Source of the DNA: Arthrobacter burdickii
GTDB lineage: Bacteria; Actinomycetota; Actinomycetes; Actinomycetales; Micrococcaceae
DNA length: 64,000 nucleotides
Reading direction: 5' to 3'
Assembly (NCBI RefSeq): GCF_030433645.1
Contig: NZ_JAROCG010000001.1
Span: 248,001-312,000, forward strand
Part shown: positions 8,862 through 17,283 of the stretch, piece after piece
Layout: each line of letters opens with the position of its first letter
Position numbering within the stretch: position 1 is the first letter of the stretch
The notes under the pieces: model-generated
Told to the model about the DNA's origin: nothing
Database searches by the model: none
Seen by the model: the letters and a program-made list of their open reading frames with translations, nothing else
Made by a program: the position numbers and the translations under genes

Positions 8862-9557
8862 CTAGCAGCCGTCGGGACCGCAGGCCGGACCGTCGGCGGA
8901 GGGGGTAAGCGACACCAGGGGGTGGGACTCCTGCCACGCCTGGTCGAGGGCCTGCCGGAACAGCTCGGTCGGCTGGGCGCCGGAGATCCCGTACTTGCGG
9001 TCGACGACGAAGAACGGCACGCCCTGCACACCAAGGGTCCGTGCTTCTTCGATGTCGCGGCGGACGTCGTCGGCGAAGCGGTCACCGCCCACGGTCTCGC
9101 GGACCTCGTCCTCGTCCAGGCCGATGCCGGCGCCGAGGGAGACCAGGACGTCGACGTCGGACGTGTCCAGTCCCTGCTCGAAGTGGGCCGACATGATGGC
9201 TTCCTTGGCGGCGTCGCCCCGGTCGTGGGATTTCGCGAGGTGCAGGAAGCGGTGTGCCGTGAAGCTGTTGCCCACGACGATGCGGTCGAAGTCGAAGTTC
9301 AGGCCCTCACCTGCGGCCTGCTGGCCGAGGTGTTGCCACATCTGCCGGACCTGCTCGGGGGCGATGCCCTTGCGCTCGGCGAGGTACTGCTGCTCGGTGC
9401 CGTCGTAGTGGTCGGGCAGTCCTGGGTCGAGCTGGTAGCTCTTCCAGGTCACCTCGACGCTGTTCCGGTGAGGGAAGTCCGCGAGGGCCCTCTCGAAACG
9501 GCGCTTGCCCACGTAGCACCACGGGCACTTCACATCGGACCAAATCTCAATCTGCAT
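8862..9557 (-). CDS. DsbA-family thiol oxidoreductase, FrnE-like
   Basis: 231-residue cytoplasmic thioredoxin-fold protein with an inserted helical domain. The active site is SDVKCPWCYVGKRRFE (CxxC at about residues 11-14), and the cis-proline loop is GVQGVPFFVVDRKYGISGAQP near residue 165. This is the FrnE branch of DsbA-like proteins, which lacks a signal peptide; members act in disulfide exchange or polyketide tailoring, and some protect against oxidants. ATG at 9557 starts directly at the first beta-strand; the in-frame extension to 9599 adds low-complexity residues. The Shine-Dalgarno is weak. Confidence 0.87.
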   Translation of the reverse strand: MQIEIWSDVKCPWCYVGKRRFERALADFPHRNSVEVTWKSYQLDPGLPDHYDGTEQQYLAERKGIAPEQVRQMWQHLGQQAAGEGLNFDFDRIVVGNSFTAHRFLHLAKSHDRGDAAKEAIMSAHFEQGLDTSDVDVLVSLGAGIGLDEDEVRETVGGDRFADDVRRDIEEARTLGVQGVPFFVVDRKYGISGAQPTELFRQALDQAWQESHPLVSLTPSADGPACGPDGC

Positions 9558-9576
9558 GCCTGATGCAACCGTGCCG

Positions 9577-9614
9577 GGCCCGGGTCCTATTCCCCGCAAG
9601 GCACGACCCGGGCC
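9577..9614 (-). terminator. Hairpin downstream of the small basic-protein gene
   Basis: Ten-base arms GGCCCGGGTC (9577-9586) and GACCCGGGCC (9605-9614) around an 18-base loop, located just past the stop at 9621 and upstream of the FrnE-like start. It may terminate the 62-residue gene. Confidence 0.5.
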
Positions 9615-9620
9615 GCGCCC

Positions 9621-9809
9621 TCACCGCCGGTTGAGGAGGCCGCGCAGCATCTTGCCGACGCCGCCCGAGCCGGATGCGGGCGTCCCGGTGGTCCGCCCCC
9701 GCGTGTTCATGCCGCCGGCCCTGGTGCGTCCGGTGGCGGACGTGGTGCCGGTCCCGGACCTGCCGAGGTAGCGGCCCGCCGCGTTCTTGACCATGTTGCT
9801 GATGCCCAT
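9621..9809 (-). CDS. Small Gly/Arg/Thr-rich basic protein
   Basis: 62 residues, MGISNMVKNAAGRYLGRSG, then GT/SATGRTRAGG repeats and a basic end (VGKMLRGLLNRR). ATG at 9809 has AAGGAGA seven bases upstream, which supports translation. Composition suggests an unstructured basic protein possibly contacting nucleic acid or membranes. No family recognised. Confidence 0.6.
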   Translation of the reverse strand: MGISNMVKNAAGRYLGRSGTGTTSATGRTRAGGMNTRGRTTGTPASGSGGVGKMLRGLLNRR

Positions 9810-9866
9810 GATGATCTCCTTCGATCTCGCCTCTGCACCCGAAAACATCAGGTGGCTTATTACCTT

Positions 9867-9894
9867 ACTCTGGCCGCCCTATGCCGACCAGAGT
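9867..9894 (-). terminator. Possible weak terminator after the amino-acid ABC operon
   Basis: Seven-base arms ACTCTGG (9867-9873) and CCAGAGT (9888-9894) lie just past the ATPase stop at 9918; on the minus strand a T-poor but A/T-containing stretch follows. Short stem, so low confidence. Confidence 0.35.
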
Positions 9895-9917
9895 GCGAAA
9901 CGGAACCCCGGGCCGGG

Positions 9918-10769
9918 CTACACCGCCCCCGGAGGCTCGACGGTCAAGCCGGACCGTCGAAGCAACGCGTACGTCTTCGGGTGCTTGGGCCGGAAGAACA
10001 CCTCGTCCGGCGTCCCCTTCTCGACGATGACGCCCTGGTCCATGACCACGATGATGTCCGCGATGTCGCGCGCGAACTGCATCTCGTGCGTGACGATCAC
10101 CATCGTGGTGCCCTGGGCGGCAATGGCCTTGATCACCGCCAGCACTTCCTCCACGAGCTCCGGATCCAGCGCCGACGTGGGCTCGTCGAACAGCATGACG
10201 CTCGGGTCCATGGCGAGAGCCCTGGCTATAGCGACGCGCTGCTTCTGCCCTCCGGACAGCCTCGACGGATAGTTGTCCTTCCGGTCCAGCAGTCCGACCC
10301 GCTTCAGGTTCTCGAGGGCGTGCTGCTGCGCCTCCTCCCGGGACATCTTCTTGACGTCCTGCAGGGGCGCCATGACGTTGCCCAGGGCGGTCTTGTTCAG
10401 GAAGAGGTTGAACTGCTGGAAGACCATGCCGAGGTCGGTCCGCTTCCTCGCGGTGATGGAAGCCTTCTCGTCCACGAGCTTCCCGTCGCGCTCCTCGTAG
10501 CCCACGAGGTGCCCGTTGACCAGAATCCGGCCGTCGTCAATCGTCTCGAGCTTGTTCATGCAGCGCAGCAGGGTGCTCTTGCCGGATCCGCTGGAGCCGA
10601 GGATGACGACCGTCTCCCCCTTGTGGACGTCCAGGTCGACGCCCTTGAGGACCTCGATCCGGTTGACTTCCCGCCGCTGTCCGCGGAGTCGCTGCAGCAG
10701 GCTCGGGGTCTTGGTCACCACGAACGTCTTATGGACGTCCCGGGCACTCACGATCACTTCGTCAGACAT
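9918..10769 (-). CDS. Polar amino acid-type ABC transporter ATP-binding protein
   Basis: 283-residue ATPase of the GlnQ/HisP type. Walker [10 protein letters not shown] (about 58-66), Q-loop MVFQQFNLF, signature [15 protein letters not shown], Walker [13 protein letters not shown] and the H-loop IVTHEM are intact. It is 30-40 residues longer than usual owing to an insert before the Walker A ([14 protein letters not shown]) and a second after NGHLVGY. Its start overlaps the permease stop by eight bases, so translation is probably coupled. It energises the permease at 10762-11415 and acts with the binding protein at 11460. Last gene of the HisD-like operon. Confidence 0.93.
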   Translation of the reverse strand: MSDEVIVSARDVHKTFVVTKTPSLLQRLRGQRREVNRIEVLKGVDLDVHKGETVVILGSSGSGKSTLLRCMNKLETIDDGRILVNGHLVGYEERDGKLVDEKASITARKRTDLGMVFQQFNLFLNKTALGNVMAPLQDVKKMSREEAQQHALENLKRVGLLDRKDNYPSRLSGGQKQRVAIARALAMDPSVMLFDEPTSALDPELVEEVLAVIKAIAAQGTTMVIVTHEMQFARDIADIIVVMDQGVIVEKGTPDEVFFRPKHPKTYALLRRSGLTVEPPGAV

Positions 10770-11415
10770 GGACCCTCGCTCTCTTCTCCAGGGCGCTCAC
10801 GATGCGGGACAACGGAAGGCTGATCAGCAGGTACAGTAGTGCGGCCGCCGTGTAGACCTGCGTCGTCTCGAACGTCTGCGCGTTGATGACGTTCGCCGTC
10901 TTCAGGATCTCGGTCACGGCGATGACCGAGGTGAGGGCCGTGTCCTTCACCATCGCGATGAAGTAGTTGCCGATCGGCCCCAGCGACACGATGAAGGACT
11001 GCGGCAGGACGACCTTCCACAGGGCCTTACCCGGCGTGTAACCGAGCGAGAGAGCAGCTTCGGTCTGTCCTGCCTCGACCGCGAGGATGGCCGAGCGGAA
11101 CACTTCCGACAGGTAGGCCGCGTAATTCAGGCCCAGACCCAGGATCCCCGCGGGCACCGGATCGATGTTCACCCCGATGGCCGGCAGGACGAAGAAGATG
11201 TAGACCAGCTGGACGAGGAGCGGTGTTCCCCTCATCACCTCGACATAGACGAGGGCGATCCCGCGGAGGACCCTCGACTTCGAGATCCGCGCGAGCGCCA
11301 CCAGCAGGCCGAGCACGAGGGCCAGTGCCATCGCCCCCAGGGCGAGCTGGATCACGATCGGTGCGGCCGCCAGCAGCCGGGGGAAGTAGCTGAACGTGCT
11401 CTGGATGAAGTCGAT
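10762..11415 (-). CDS. Polar amino acid-type ABC transporter permease with probable ATC start
   Basis: HisM/GlnP-type permease. Hydrophobic segments and the cytoplasmic coupling loop [22 protein letters not shown] are present. A GTG at 11355 would give only 197 residues and remove the first family-conserved segment. The frame continues upstream through residues [20 protein letters not shown], a good match to the usual N-terminus, and stops at a TGA about 24 bases above. No ATG, GTG or TTG lies in that interval; an ATC at 11413-11415 sits seven bases after AAGGAAGG. I therefore place the start at this ATC (217 residues). Otherwise the 11355 GTG would be used and the protein truncated. Confidence 0.8.
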   Translation of the reverse strand: MDFIQSTFSYFPRLLAAAPIVIQLALGAMALALVLGLLVALARISKSRVLRGIALVYVEVMRGTPLLVQLVYIFFVLPAIGVNIDPVPAGILGLGLNYAAYLSEVFRSAILAVEAGQTEAALSLGYTPGKALWKVVLPQSFIVSLGPIGNYFIAMVKDTALTSVIAVTEILKTANVINAQTFETTQVYTAAALLYLLISLPLSRIVSALEKRARVHV

Positions 11416-11459
11416 GGCCGGACCTTCCTTTCAGCTTCGGGACAACGGGAAAGGAACGA

Positions 11460-12269
11460 TCAGTCGACGGCGTTGCTCTCGGTCAGCCCGTACTTGGTGA
11501 GGATCTCCATGTAGTCCGGGGAGGCCTTCAGCTCCGCGAGGCCGGAGTTCAGTTCGTCGAGCAGCTCCGTGTTCTCCTTGGGCACTGCCGCTCCAATGAG
11601 GCCGGGGAAGTAGGGCTCGTACGGGTCCACGATCTTGATGGCGTCGTTCGGGTTCTGCACCAGGCTGTACGCGACGACGGCCGCGTCGGTGAAGACGACG
11701 TCGACCTGCTTGTTCTCCACGGCCTTCAGCAGTGCCGCCTGCGAATCGAAGTACTTGATCTCCTTGGGCTCCAGGGACTCCGCCAGCTCGATGAAGGTGG
11801 TGCCGGTCTGGACGCCGATCACGGTGCCCTTGGCGTCGTCGCGGTTGGTCATGGTCGAGTCTCCCGGGACCACCATGCCTTCGCCCTGCTGGTACCAGGT
11901 GTCCGTGAAGTTGACCTCTTCCTTCCGGACGTCGGTGATGTACATGGCGTCGACGACGGCGTCGGCCTTGCCCGCCTTGATGGCCGGGATCAGGGTGGCG
12001 AATTCGGACACGAAGACCTCGACCTCCCAGCCCTTCTTGTCCGCGATCCAGTTGATCATCTCGCCGTCGATACCCTGCAGGTCGCCGGCGTCGTCGGTGA
12101 AGGAGAAGGGAGCGTCGTTCGAGGTGGCGATGGTGATCTTCTCGATCGCCTCGCCGTCGCCCCCTCCGCCCTCGCTGCCGCCGGAATCCCCTCCGCCGCA
12201 CGCTGTCAGTGTCAGTGCGATCCCCAGTGCCCCGGCTGCGAAGGACGTCATTGCGCGCCTGCTGTTCAT
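11460..12269 (-). CDS. ABC transporter substrate-binding lipoprotein (polar amino acid type)
   Basis: 269 residues. Lipoprotein signal with lipobox LTAC (cleavage before Cys 24), a Gly/Ser/Asp linker, then a type II periplasmic-binding fold: KITIATSNDAPFSF, DLQGIDGEMINWIADKKGWEVEV, DAVVDAMYITDVRKEEVNFTDTWY, GVQTGTTF. That is the family that binds amino acids, opines and small organic acids; the ligand is unknown. ATG at 12269 overlaps the HisD-like stop as ATGA, with AAGGAG seven bases upstream inside the previous gene. Confidence 0.92.
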   Translation of the reverse strand: MNSRRAMTSFAAGALGIALTLTACGGGDSGGSEGGGGDGEAIEKITIATSNDAPFSFTDDAGDLQGIDGEMINWIADKKGWEVEVFVSEFATLIPAIKAGKADAVVDAMYITDVRKEEVNFTDTWYQQGEGMVVPGDSTMTNRDDAKGTVIGVQTGTTFIELAESLEPKEIKYFDSQAALLKAVENKQVDVVFTDAAVVAYSLVQNPNDAIKIVDPYEPYFPGLIGAAVPKENTELLDELNSGLAELKASPDYMEILTKYGLTESNAVD

Positions 12270-13612
12270 GGTTGCTCCTTGGTCGATGCTGAGTGGTTCT
12301 CGAATCGGGTGATGCGGAGGTCGGCCGTCCGCTGGTGCGCCTCCATCGCCTCGTAGGCGGAGATCTCGGACACGAGGGGGGCCAGCTGCATGGTCGCTGT
12401 ACGGTCGATGCGCTGGAAGGTGAGGGGTTTCAGGAACCGGGCGACGGACAGGCCGGCCGAGGAGCGCGCCCCGCCGCCGGTGGGCAGCACGTGGTTGGTT
12501 CCGGTGATGCCCTTGTCGGAGTACGCGACCGTGGACCAGGGCCCCAGGAAGAGCGACCCGTAGTTGGTGAGGTTCTTCTGGAAGTAGTCGTCGTCGGCGG
12601 TGATGACCTCCAGGTGCTCGGGCGCGAGCACGTCCATCAGTTCGACGGCGGTCGCGTTGTCCTCCGCGAGGTACACGGTCCCGTAGTCCCGCCAGGCCGC
12701 GCCGGCGATGTCCCGGGTGCTGAGGTCCACGAGCTGGCGGTCCACCTCGGCGATCACCGCGACGGCGAGGTCCCGCGACGTCGTGACGAGCGCAGCGGGC
12801 GACTGGGGTCCGTGCTCGGCCTGCCCGAGCAGGTCCGCGGCGACGATGACGGGGTCGGCGGTGTCGTCGGCGATCACGGCGACCTCCGACGGCCCTGCGA
12901 GCAGATCCATGCCGACCCGCCCGAACAGCTGCCGCTTCGCCTCGGTGACATAGGCGTTGCCGGCGCCCACGAGCATGTCCATCGGCTGTTCCCCCAGCAG
13001 CCCGAAGGCCATGGCGGCCAGGGCCTGGACGCCTCCGACGACGAACGCCCGGTCGACGCCGGAGAGGTAGGCGGAGTAGAACACCGCCGGGTTGCCCGCG
13101 GTCGGAGAGGTGGGCGGCGAGCAGGCGATCACCATGGGCACGCCCGCCGTCTTCGCGACGCCGACGGTCATGAACGCGCTCGCGAGGATGGGGAACCGTC
13201 CTGCCGGCAGGTAGGCCCCGACACGCTGGACCGGAATGTACCGGTGGCCCACCACCACCCCGGGCATCACTTCAGCCTCGAAGTCCTGCAGGTGCCGGAG
13301 CTGGAGTCCGGCGAATTTCCGGGTCCGTTCCGCCCCGGCCTCGAGGGCCGCACGCAATTCCGGCGTCAGTGTGTCGCCGGTCCTTCGGAGGGAGTCGGAG
13401 TCCAGCTCGACGTCGCCGCCCGCCCAGCCGTCAAGGACCCGGGAGTACTCGGTGACGGCGTCGCGCCCGCCCTTCTCGATGGTCGACAGCATCTCCGACA
13501 CCGTCTCGACGACCTTCGGCAGCCGCTGCGCCGGCACTCCACCGATCTCGGCACTCTTCAGGCATTCGTAGGCCCCCCTGATGAAGGAGGCGTACTGGGC
13601 ATTCAGTTCCAT
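12266..13612 (-). CDS. Histidinol dehydrogenase-family NAD-dependent dehydrogenase in a transport operon
   Basis: 448 residues, full length for HisD. All hallmark residues appear in order: the Gln/His zinc ligands in LGQAEHGPQS, the catalytic pair in LAPEHLEV, the Asp in AYSDKGITGTNHVLPTGG and the C-terminal His in EAHQRTADLRI. True HisD oxidises L-histidinol, but no other his gene is near. It is first in an operon with an amino-acid-type importer and divergent from a LysR gene, so a catabolic role on an imported alcohol is more likely. The family includes sulfopropanediol dehydrogenase HpsN, a reasonable but unproven alternative. ATG at 13612 has only a weak ribosome site. Confidence 0.85.
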   Translation of the reverse strand: MELNAQYASFIRGAYECLKSAEIGGVPAQRLPKVVETVSEMLSTIEKGGRDAVTEYSRVLDGWAGGDVELDSDSLRRTGDTLTPELRAALEAGAERTRKFAGLQLRHLQDFEAEVMPGVVVGHRYIPVQRVGAYLPAGRFPILASAFMTVGVAKTAGVPMVIACSPPTSPTAGNPAVFYSAYLSGVDRAFVVGGVQALAAMAFGLLGEQPMDMLVGAGNAYVTEAKRQLFGRVGMDLLAGPSEVAVIADDTADPVIVAADLLGQAEHGPQSPAALVTTSRDLAVAVIAEVDRQLVDLSTRDIAGAAWRDYGTVYLAEDNATAVELMDVLAPEHLEVITADDDYFQKNLTNYGSLFLGPWSTVAYSDKGITGTNHVLPTGGGARSSAGLSVARFLKPLTFQRIDRTATMQLAPLVSEISAYEAMEAHQRTADLRITRFENHSASTKEQP

Positions 13613-13638
13613 GGTGGAAGCCTAGGACCGGGTGCAGC

Positions 13639-13685
13639 ATAGGGGAACCCACCCTTTCCCGGTGGAAGATATAGGTTTTCCCTAT
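13639..13685. promoter_or_regulatory. Candidate LysR-type operator in the hisD-like/LysR divergent region
   Basis: ATAGGTTTTCCCTAT at 13671-13685 is a dyad of the T-N11-A form used by LysR regulators and runs into the LysR start codon. A second half-site, ATAGGGGAA, begins at 13639, 32 bases upstream. The spacing of two related sites fits a recognition site plus activation site. Confidence 0.6.
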
Positions 13686-14598
13686 GACGCTGAACCAGCT
13701 CCGGGCCTTCCTCGCCGCCTACAGTTGCCGCTCGCTGAGCGCTGCCGCGAAGGAGCTCGGTATCAGCCAGGCGTCCGCGTCCGAGCTGATCTCGCGGCTG
13801 GAGCAGGAACTGGGCTCACCGCTGTTCACCCGCACGTCCAGGGGCCTGTCCCCCGCACCTGCAGCGGAGGAACTGCATCCCCACGCCCTCGACTGCGTCA
13901 ATTCTGCCCGGCGCGGGGTCGAGGCCGTGCAGGCCCTGCAGACGCTCAGCGGCGGGGTGTCGACGTTCGGCGTGCTCCGGTACGCCGCCAACTACGATCT
14001 TGCGGACCTCGTGGTGCAGTTCCACCAGCAGCACCCGGGGGTGCGGGTCCGCATGATCGGCCTGAACTCCCACGTCGTGGCCGCGTCGGTGGCGAGCGGG
14101 GAGATCGAATGCGGCCTGGTCGTGCTGCCGGTGGACAGCGAGAACCTCGAGGTCCGGCAGCTCGCGCGGGACGAGGTGTACTTCATCTCGTCCACCCGCC
14201 CGGCGGACGCCGGACCGGTGACCATCCAGGAGCTGGCCGCCGCGAAACTCGTCCTCTACGACGCCCATGCCGGCTGGAAGGATCCCACGCGCCGCCAGCT
14301 GCTGGACCGGGCGAACCTCGCGGGCCTGTCCATCGAGGCGGAGATGGAGGTGGAACACGCGGAGACGGCGTACAGCCTCGTGGCGGCGGGTGCCGGCGAT
14401 TCGTTCATGGCCAGCGGCATCCTCGAGTCCCTGCGGCGCGACGACGACGTCAGGAGCTTCCCGTTCGTCGAACCGCTCTACGACACGATCGCCCTCGTCC
14501 AGCGGAAGCACGGCTACCTCTCGCCCGCGACGCGCCGGTTCTCCGTCTTCGCGGAGCGCGCCGTCGCCGCACAGGGCGGGCTCACCAGCCTGGTGTGA
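13684..14598 (+). CDS. LysR-family transcriptional regulator
   Basis: 304 residues, standard LysR length. The N-terminal winged helix (LNQLRAFLAAYSCRSLSAAAKELGISQASASELISRLEQELG, given here in family order over residues 3-45) is followed by LFTRTSRGLSPA, and a periplasmic-binding-like effector domain. It is divergent from the HisD-like operon with 71 bases between, the usual layout for a LysR activator sensing the pathway substrate. ATG at 13684 overlaps the last bases of the dyad at 13671-13685, which suggests autorepression. Leader is very short. Confidence 0.9.
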   Translation: MTLNQLRAFLAAYSCRSLSAAAKELGISQASASELISRLEQELGSPLFTRTSRGLSPAPAAEELHPHALDCVNSARRGVEAVQALQTLSGGVSTFGVLRYAANYDLADLVVQFHQQHPGVRVRMIGLNSHVVAASVASGEIECGLVVLPVDSENLEVRQLARDEVYFISSTRPADAGPVTIQELAAAKLVLYDAHAGWKDPTRRQLLDRANLAGLSIEAEMEVEHAETAYSLVAAGAGDSFMASGILESLRRDDDVRSFPFVEPLYDTIALVQRKHGYLSPATRRFSVFAERAVAAQGGLTSLV

Positions 14599-14616
14599 GG
14601 AGCCCGCCCCGGCTGG

Positions 14617-15369
14617 TTACGAGGCCGCGATGTCCGCACCGGTCAGGAGCGTGACGAGTTCGCGTCCGGTCGTCTCCGACGCCTTCCGCTTCGCGATGGC
14701 CCGCCCCTGGCGCATGACCCAGATGACGTCGGCCAGCCCCATCACTTCCTCGAAGTTGTGGCTGATGAGGATCACCGTGATGCCCTGCTCGCGCAGGGAC
14801 GCGATGAGCCGGTGCACCTCGGCGCTCTCGTTCGGTCCCAGCGCGGCTGTCGGCTCGTCGAAGATCACCGTCTTGGCACCCCAGGCGACCGCACGGCAGA
14901 TGGCGACGGCCTGGCGCTGACCGCCGGACATGCCGCCCACCTCCTGGGTGAGCGAGAGGGTCGTGTTGCCGATCCGGGCGAGCATCTCCCGGGCGCCGGC
15001 CTTCATCTTCCGCTGATTGAGCAGGCGGAAGGGCCAGATTCCCGTGCGGATCTCGCGGGAGAGGTACAGGTTCTGCATCACGTTGAGCGTGTCGATCACC
15101 GCGAGGTCCTGGTAGACGGTCTCGATGCCGAGCTCCCGTGAGGCGTGCGGGGATGCGATGTCCGCCGGGACGCCGTCGACGAGGATCTGGCCCGTGGTGG
15201 GTTGGTGGATCCCGGAGAGGCACTTGATGAGGGTGCTCTTGCCGGCGCCGTTGTCGCCGATGATTGCAGTGACCTGCCCGGCAGGGATCTGCATGGAAAC
15301 GCCGCGGAGGGCGTGGACCCCGCCGAAGTATTTCTCGACGTCGATGAGTTCGATCATGTTCTCAGCCAT
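14617..15369 (-). CDS. Sugar ABC transporter ATP-binding protein, single-domain FrcA type
   Basis: 250-residue ATPase of the CUT2 group in single-cassette form (about half the length of RbsA). Walker A GDNGAGKST at about 38-46, YQDLAVIDTL after the Q-loop, signature MSGGQRQAVAICRAV, Walker B VIFDEPTAAL and switch His in LISHNFEE. It is the last gene of an operon and overlaps the PfkB gene stop by eight bases (ATGGCTGA shared). With the permease and binding protein it forms a ribose/fructose-type importer. Confidence 0.92.
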   Translation of the reverse strand: MAENMIELIDVEKYFGGVHALRGVSMQIPAGQVTAIIGDNGAGKSTLIKCLSGIHQPTTGQILVDGVPADIASPHASRELGIETVYQDLAVIDTLNVMQNLYLSREIRTGIWPFRLLNQRKMKAGAREMLARIGNTTLSLTQEVGGMSGGQRQAVAICRAVAWGAKTVIFDEPTAALGPNESAEVHRLIASLREQGITVILISHNFEEVMGLADVIWVMRQGRAIAKRKASETTGRELVTLLTGADIAAS

Positions 15370-16321
15370 GTGATGGTTCCGGTGCTTTCGGTGTTGGAGG
15401 GGCCAGGGGTGCTGAAACGGGAGTCAGGTGGAGGCGGTCCGCCGCGGTGAGGTAGGACGCGGCCTTCCCGCAGACGGTGCGGCCTGCAGCGTCCGCGAAC
15501 GCCAGGGCCTTCCGGAAGGGGTACCTGGCGGCGAGCGCGGCCACGAAGCCGCCCAGGAAGGAGTCGCCCGCACCGATGGTGTTGACGACGGTTGCCGGTG
15601 TCCCAGCGATCCGCCCGCGCGTTCCGCCGTCGTCGATGTAGGCGGCTCCCTCGGAGCCGAGGGTGAGGACGACGGCGGCGGCGCCCCGGGCGTGCAGTTC
15701 CTGCAGCAGGACGTCGGGGTCCTGCTCCTCGTCCAGCCCGAGGACGAGGCGTGCCTCATCCGCGTTGAGGACGACGACGTCGGCCAGCGGGAGCAGGTCC
15801 CGGGCCTCCGCCTGCACCACGGGAGAGAGGTTCAGCACCACGGTGGCGCCTGCCCCGCGGAAGCGCCGTGCAGCATGCGCCGTGGTGGCGAACGGGACCT
15901 CGAGGTTCAGGACCGCGTACTCCGGCGCCGGGTTGTCCCGCAGGAAGCCGTCGATGTCCCCGGGTGCGAAGTTGTTGTTCGCACCCGGGACGACGACGGT
16001 GTCGTACTCCCCTGCCGCGCTGACCCTCACATGTCCGACGCCCGTGCCCGCGCCGGCGTCGACGACGAGGCCGTGGGCGTCCACCCCGGCCGCGGTGAGC
16101 GTCCGGGTGATGAAGGCCCCGAAGTCGTCGGCCCCGACCCTGCCGAGGAGCTGGACGGGCGCCAGGGCCGCGATGGTCATGGCCGTGTTGAGGCTCTTGC
16201 CGCCCGCGGACATCTGGAAGCCGAGCCCGCCGGAGTACCGTGCGGCCTCCGGGGAGGCGTCGACGTAGGCGACCAGGTCCACATTGATGGAGCCGGCTAC
16301 ACAGATGCGGTGGTGTTCCAC
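15362..16321 (-). CDS. PfkB-family carbohydrate kinase (ribokinase-like)
   Basis: 319 residues. The N-terminal VAGSINVDLVAYVDA and GGKSLNTAMTIAAL are the ribokinase sugar-binding segments; the C-terminal NTIGAGDSFLGGF holds the anion hole and catalytic Asp. Probably phosphorylates the imported or isomerised sugar at a primary hydroxyl. The start is GTG at 16321, overlapping the isomerase by 25 bases; an upstream frame extension to 16645 lies inside the isomerase gene. GGGGGAG lies only two bases away, so coupling to isomerase translation is likely. Confidence 0.88.
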   Translation of the reverse strand: MEHHRICVAGSINVDLVAYVDASPEAARYSGGLGFQMSAGGKSLNTAMTIAALAPVQLLGRVGADDFGAFITRTLTAAGVDAHGLVVDAGAGTGVGHVRVSAAGEYDTVVVPGANNNFAPGDIDGFLRDNPAPEYAVLNLEVPFATTAHAARRFRGAGATVVLNLSPVVQAEARDLLPLADVVVLNADEARLVLGLDEEQDPDVLLQELHARGAAAVVLTLGSEGAAYIDDGGTRGRIAGTPATVVNTIGAGDSFLGGFVAALAARYPFRKALAFADAAGRTVCGKAASYLTAADRLHLTPVSAPLAPPTPKAPEPSHG

Positions 16322-17283
16322 TTCTCCCCCATGACTGTCTCCCACAGGATGGGAGCGGAATCCAGGGCATGGCCCGTGGGCAGCTCGGGGTGGTCCCGAA
16401 CAAGGGTGCGGGCCATCTCGATGATGGACCCCATGCGCGCTATGTTCATCGCGCACTCCTCGACGGGGTTCTCGCGCACGGGGTCGGTGTCGAAGTAGTA
16501 CGTGCCGGCATAGCCCTCGCGGATGAGGTAGTAGGCGAGCTCGATGGTCTCGGAGAGGTGGATGCTGCCCACCATCAGGCCGTCGTCCGCCGCGCCGTGG
16601 GAGTCGTTCAGCTGGAGGCCGAACATCTTCCCCGACTGCAGGCACATCGCTGCGGACTGGGCCGGGTTCTCACGGGCCATGAGGAGATGCCCGAAGTCGA
16701 GCGTGACGCCGACGTTGGGCCGGTCGGTGTCGTTGACGAGGGCCATGACCGCGCCGGTGGTGTTCAGGATCGTGCGCCCGCGCGGATCGGCCGGCTTGTA
16801 CTCGATGGAGACCCGTATCGCCGGGTTGTGGTCGGCGACGGTCCGGAGGCTCTCGACCATCCAGGCCCAGGACTTGGTGTAGTCCATCTGCAGGGGGTAC
16901 TCGTAGCCGTCGTGCGCGGGCCAGAGCAGCACATGGTCCGCGCCGAAGGATGCGCAGAGGTCGATGGCCTCGATGACCATCTGGACTGCCTCGGCGCGGA
17001 TCTCGGCATCCGCATTGGTGAAGGCTCCGTTGCTGAACCGCGAGGCGGGCCAGCGGAGCTGGAGGGCGGGGACGTCCAGCCCTGCCTTCCCGAGCGCGGC
17101 CTTGATGTCCTCGAGGGGCGCCTTCTCGAAATGCTCAGGGTAGTTGAGCTCGAGGGACGTGAGGCCCGGAACGGTACCTGCCGTGGCGATGAGGTCCAGG
17201 ACCGGTTCGTCGCCGGTCGGCAGTTTCCGGCCCGTGCCGAGGGCGAAGGAGTTGAGGCGGGTGGAGTACTTGACGGGAGGCAT
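16297..17283 (-). CDS. TIM-barrel sugar isomerase/epimerase
   Basis: 328-residue enzyme of the xylose-isomerase-like (AP endonuclease 2) fold. Candidate divalent-metal ligands: Glu in SIEYKPAD, Asp/His in VTLDFGHLL, the loop LQLNDSHGAADD and Asp in YYFDTD. These match ketose isomerases and 3-epimerases of the RhaI/DTE type; the sugar is not predictable. ATG at 17283 is joined to the permease stop as TAATG. Between permease and kinase in the operon, so it probably interconverts the incoming sugar before phosphorylation. Confidence 0.83.
   Translation of the reverse strand: MPPVKYSTRLNSFALGTGRKLPTGDEPVLDLIATAGTVPGLTSLELNYPEHFEKAPLEDIKAALGKAGLDVPALQLRWPASRFSNGAFTNADAEIRAEAVQMVIEAIDLCASFGADHVLLWPAHDGYEYPLQMDYTKSWAWMVESLRTVADHNPAIRVSIEYKPADPRGRTILNTTGAVMALVNDTDRPNVGVTLDFGHLLMARENPAQSAAMCLQSGKMFGLQLNDSHGAADDGLMVGSIHLSETIELAYYLIREGYAGTYYFDTDPVRENPVEECAMNIARMGSIIEMARTLVRDHPELPTGHALDSAPILWETVMGEKWNTTASV

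Noticed and set aside
12266..13612. Classical histidine-biosynthesis hisD
   Set aside because: No other his gene adjacent; embedded in a transport operon with a LysR regulator. Kept as HisD-family only.
12293..13642. 449-codon plus-strand frame
   Set aside because: Antisense shadow of the HisD-like gene, Arg/His-rich, with no ribosome site or family motif.
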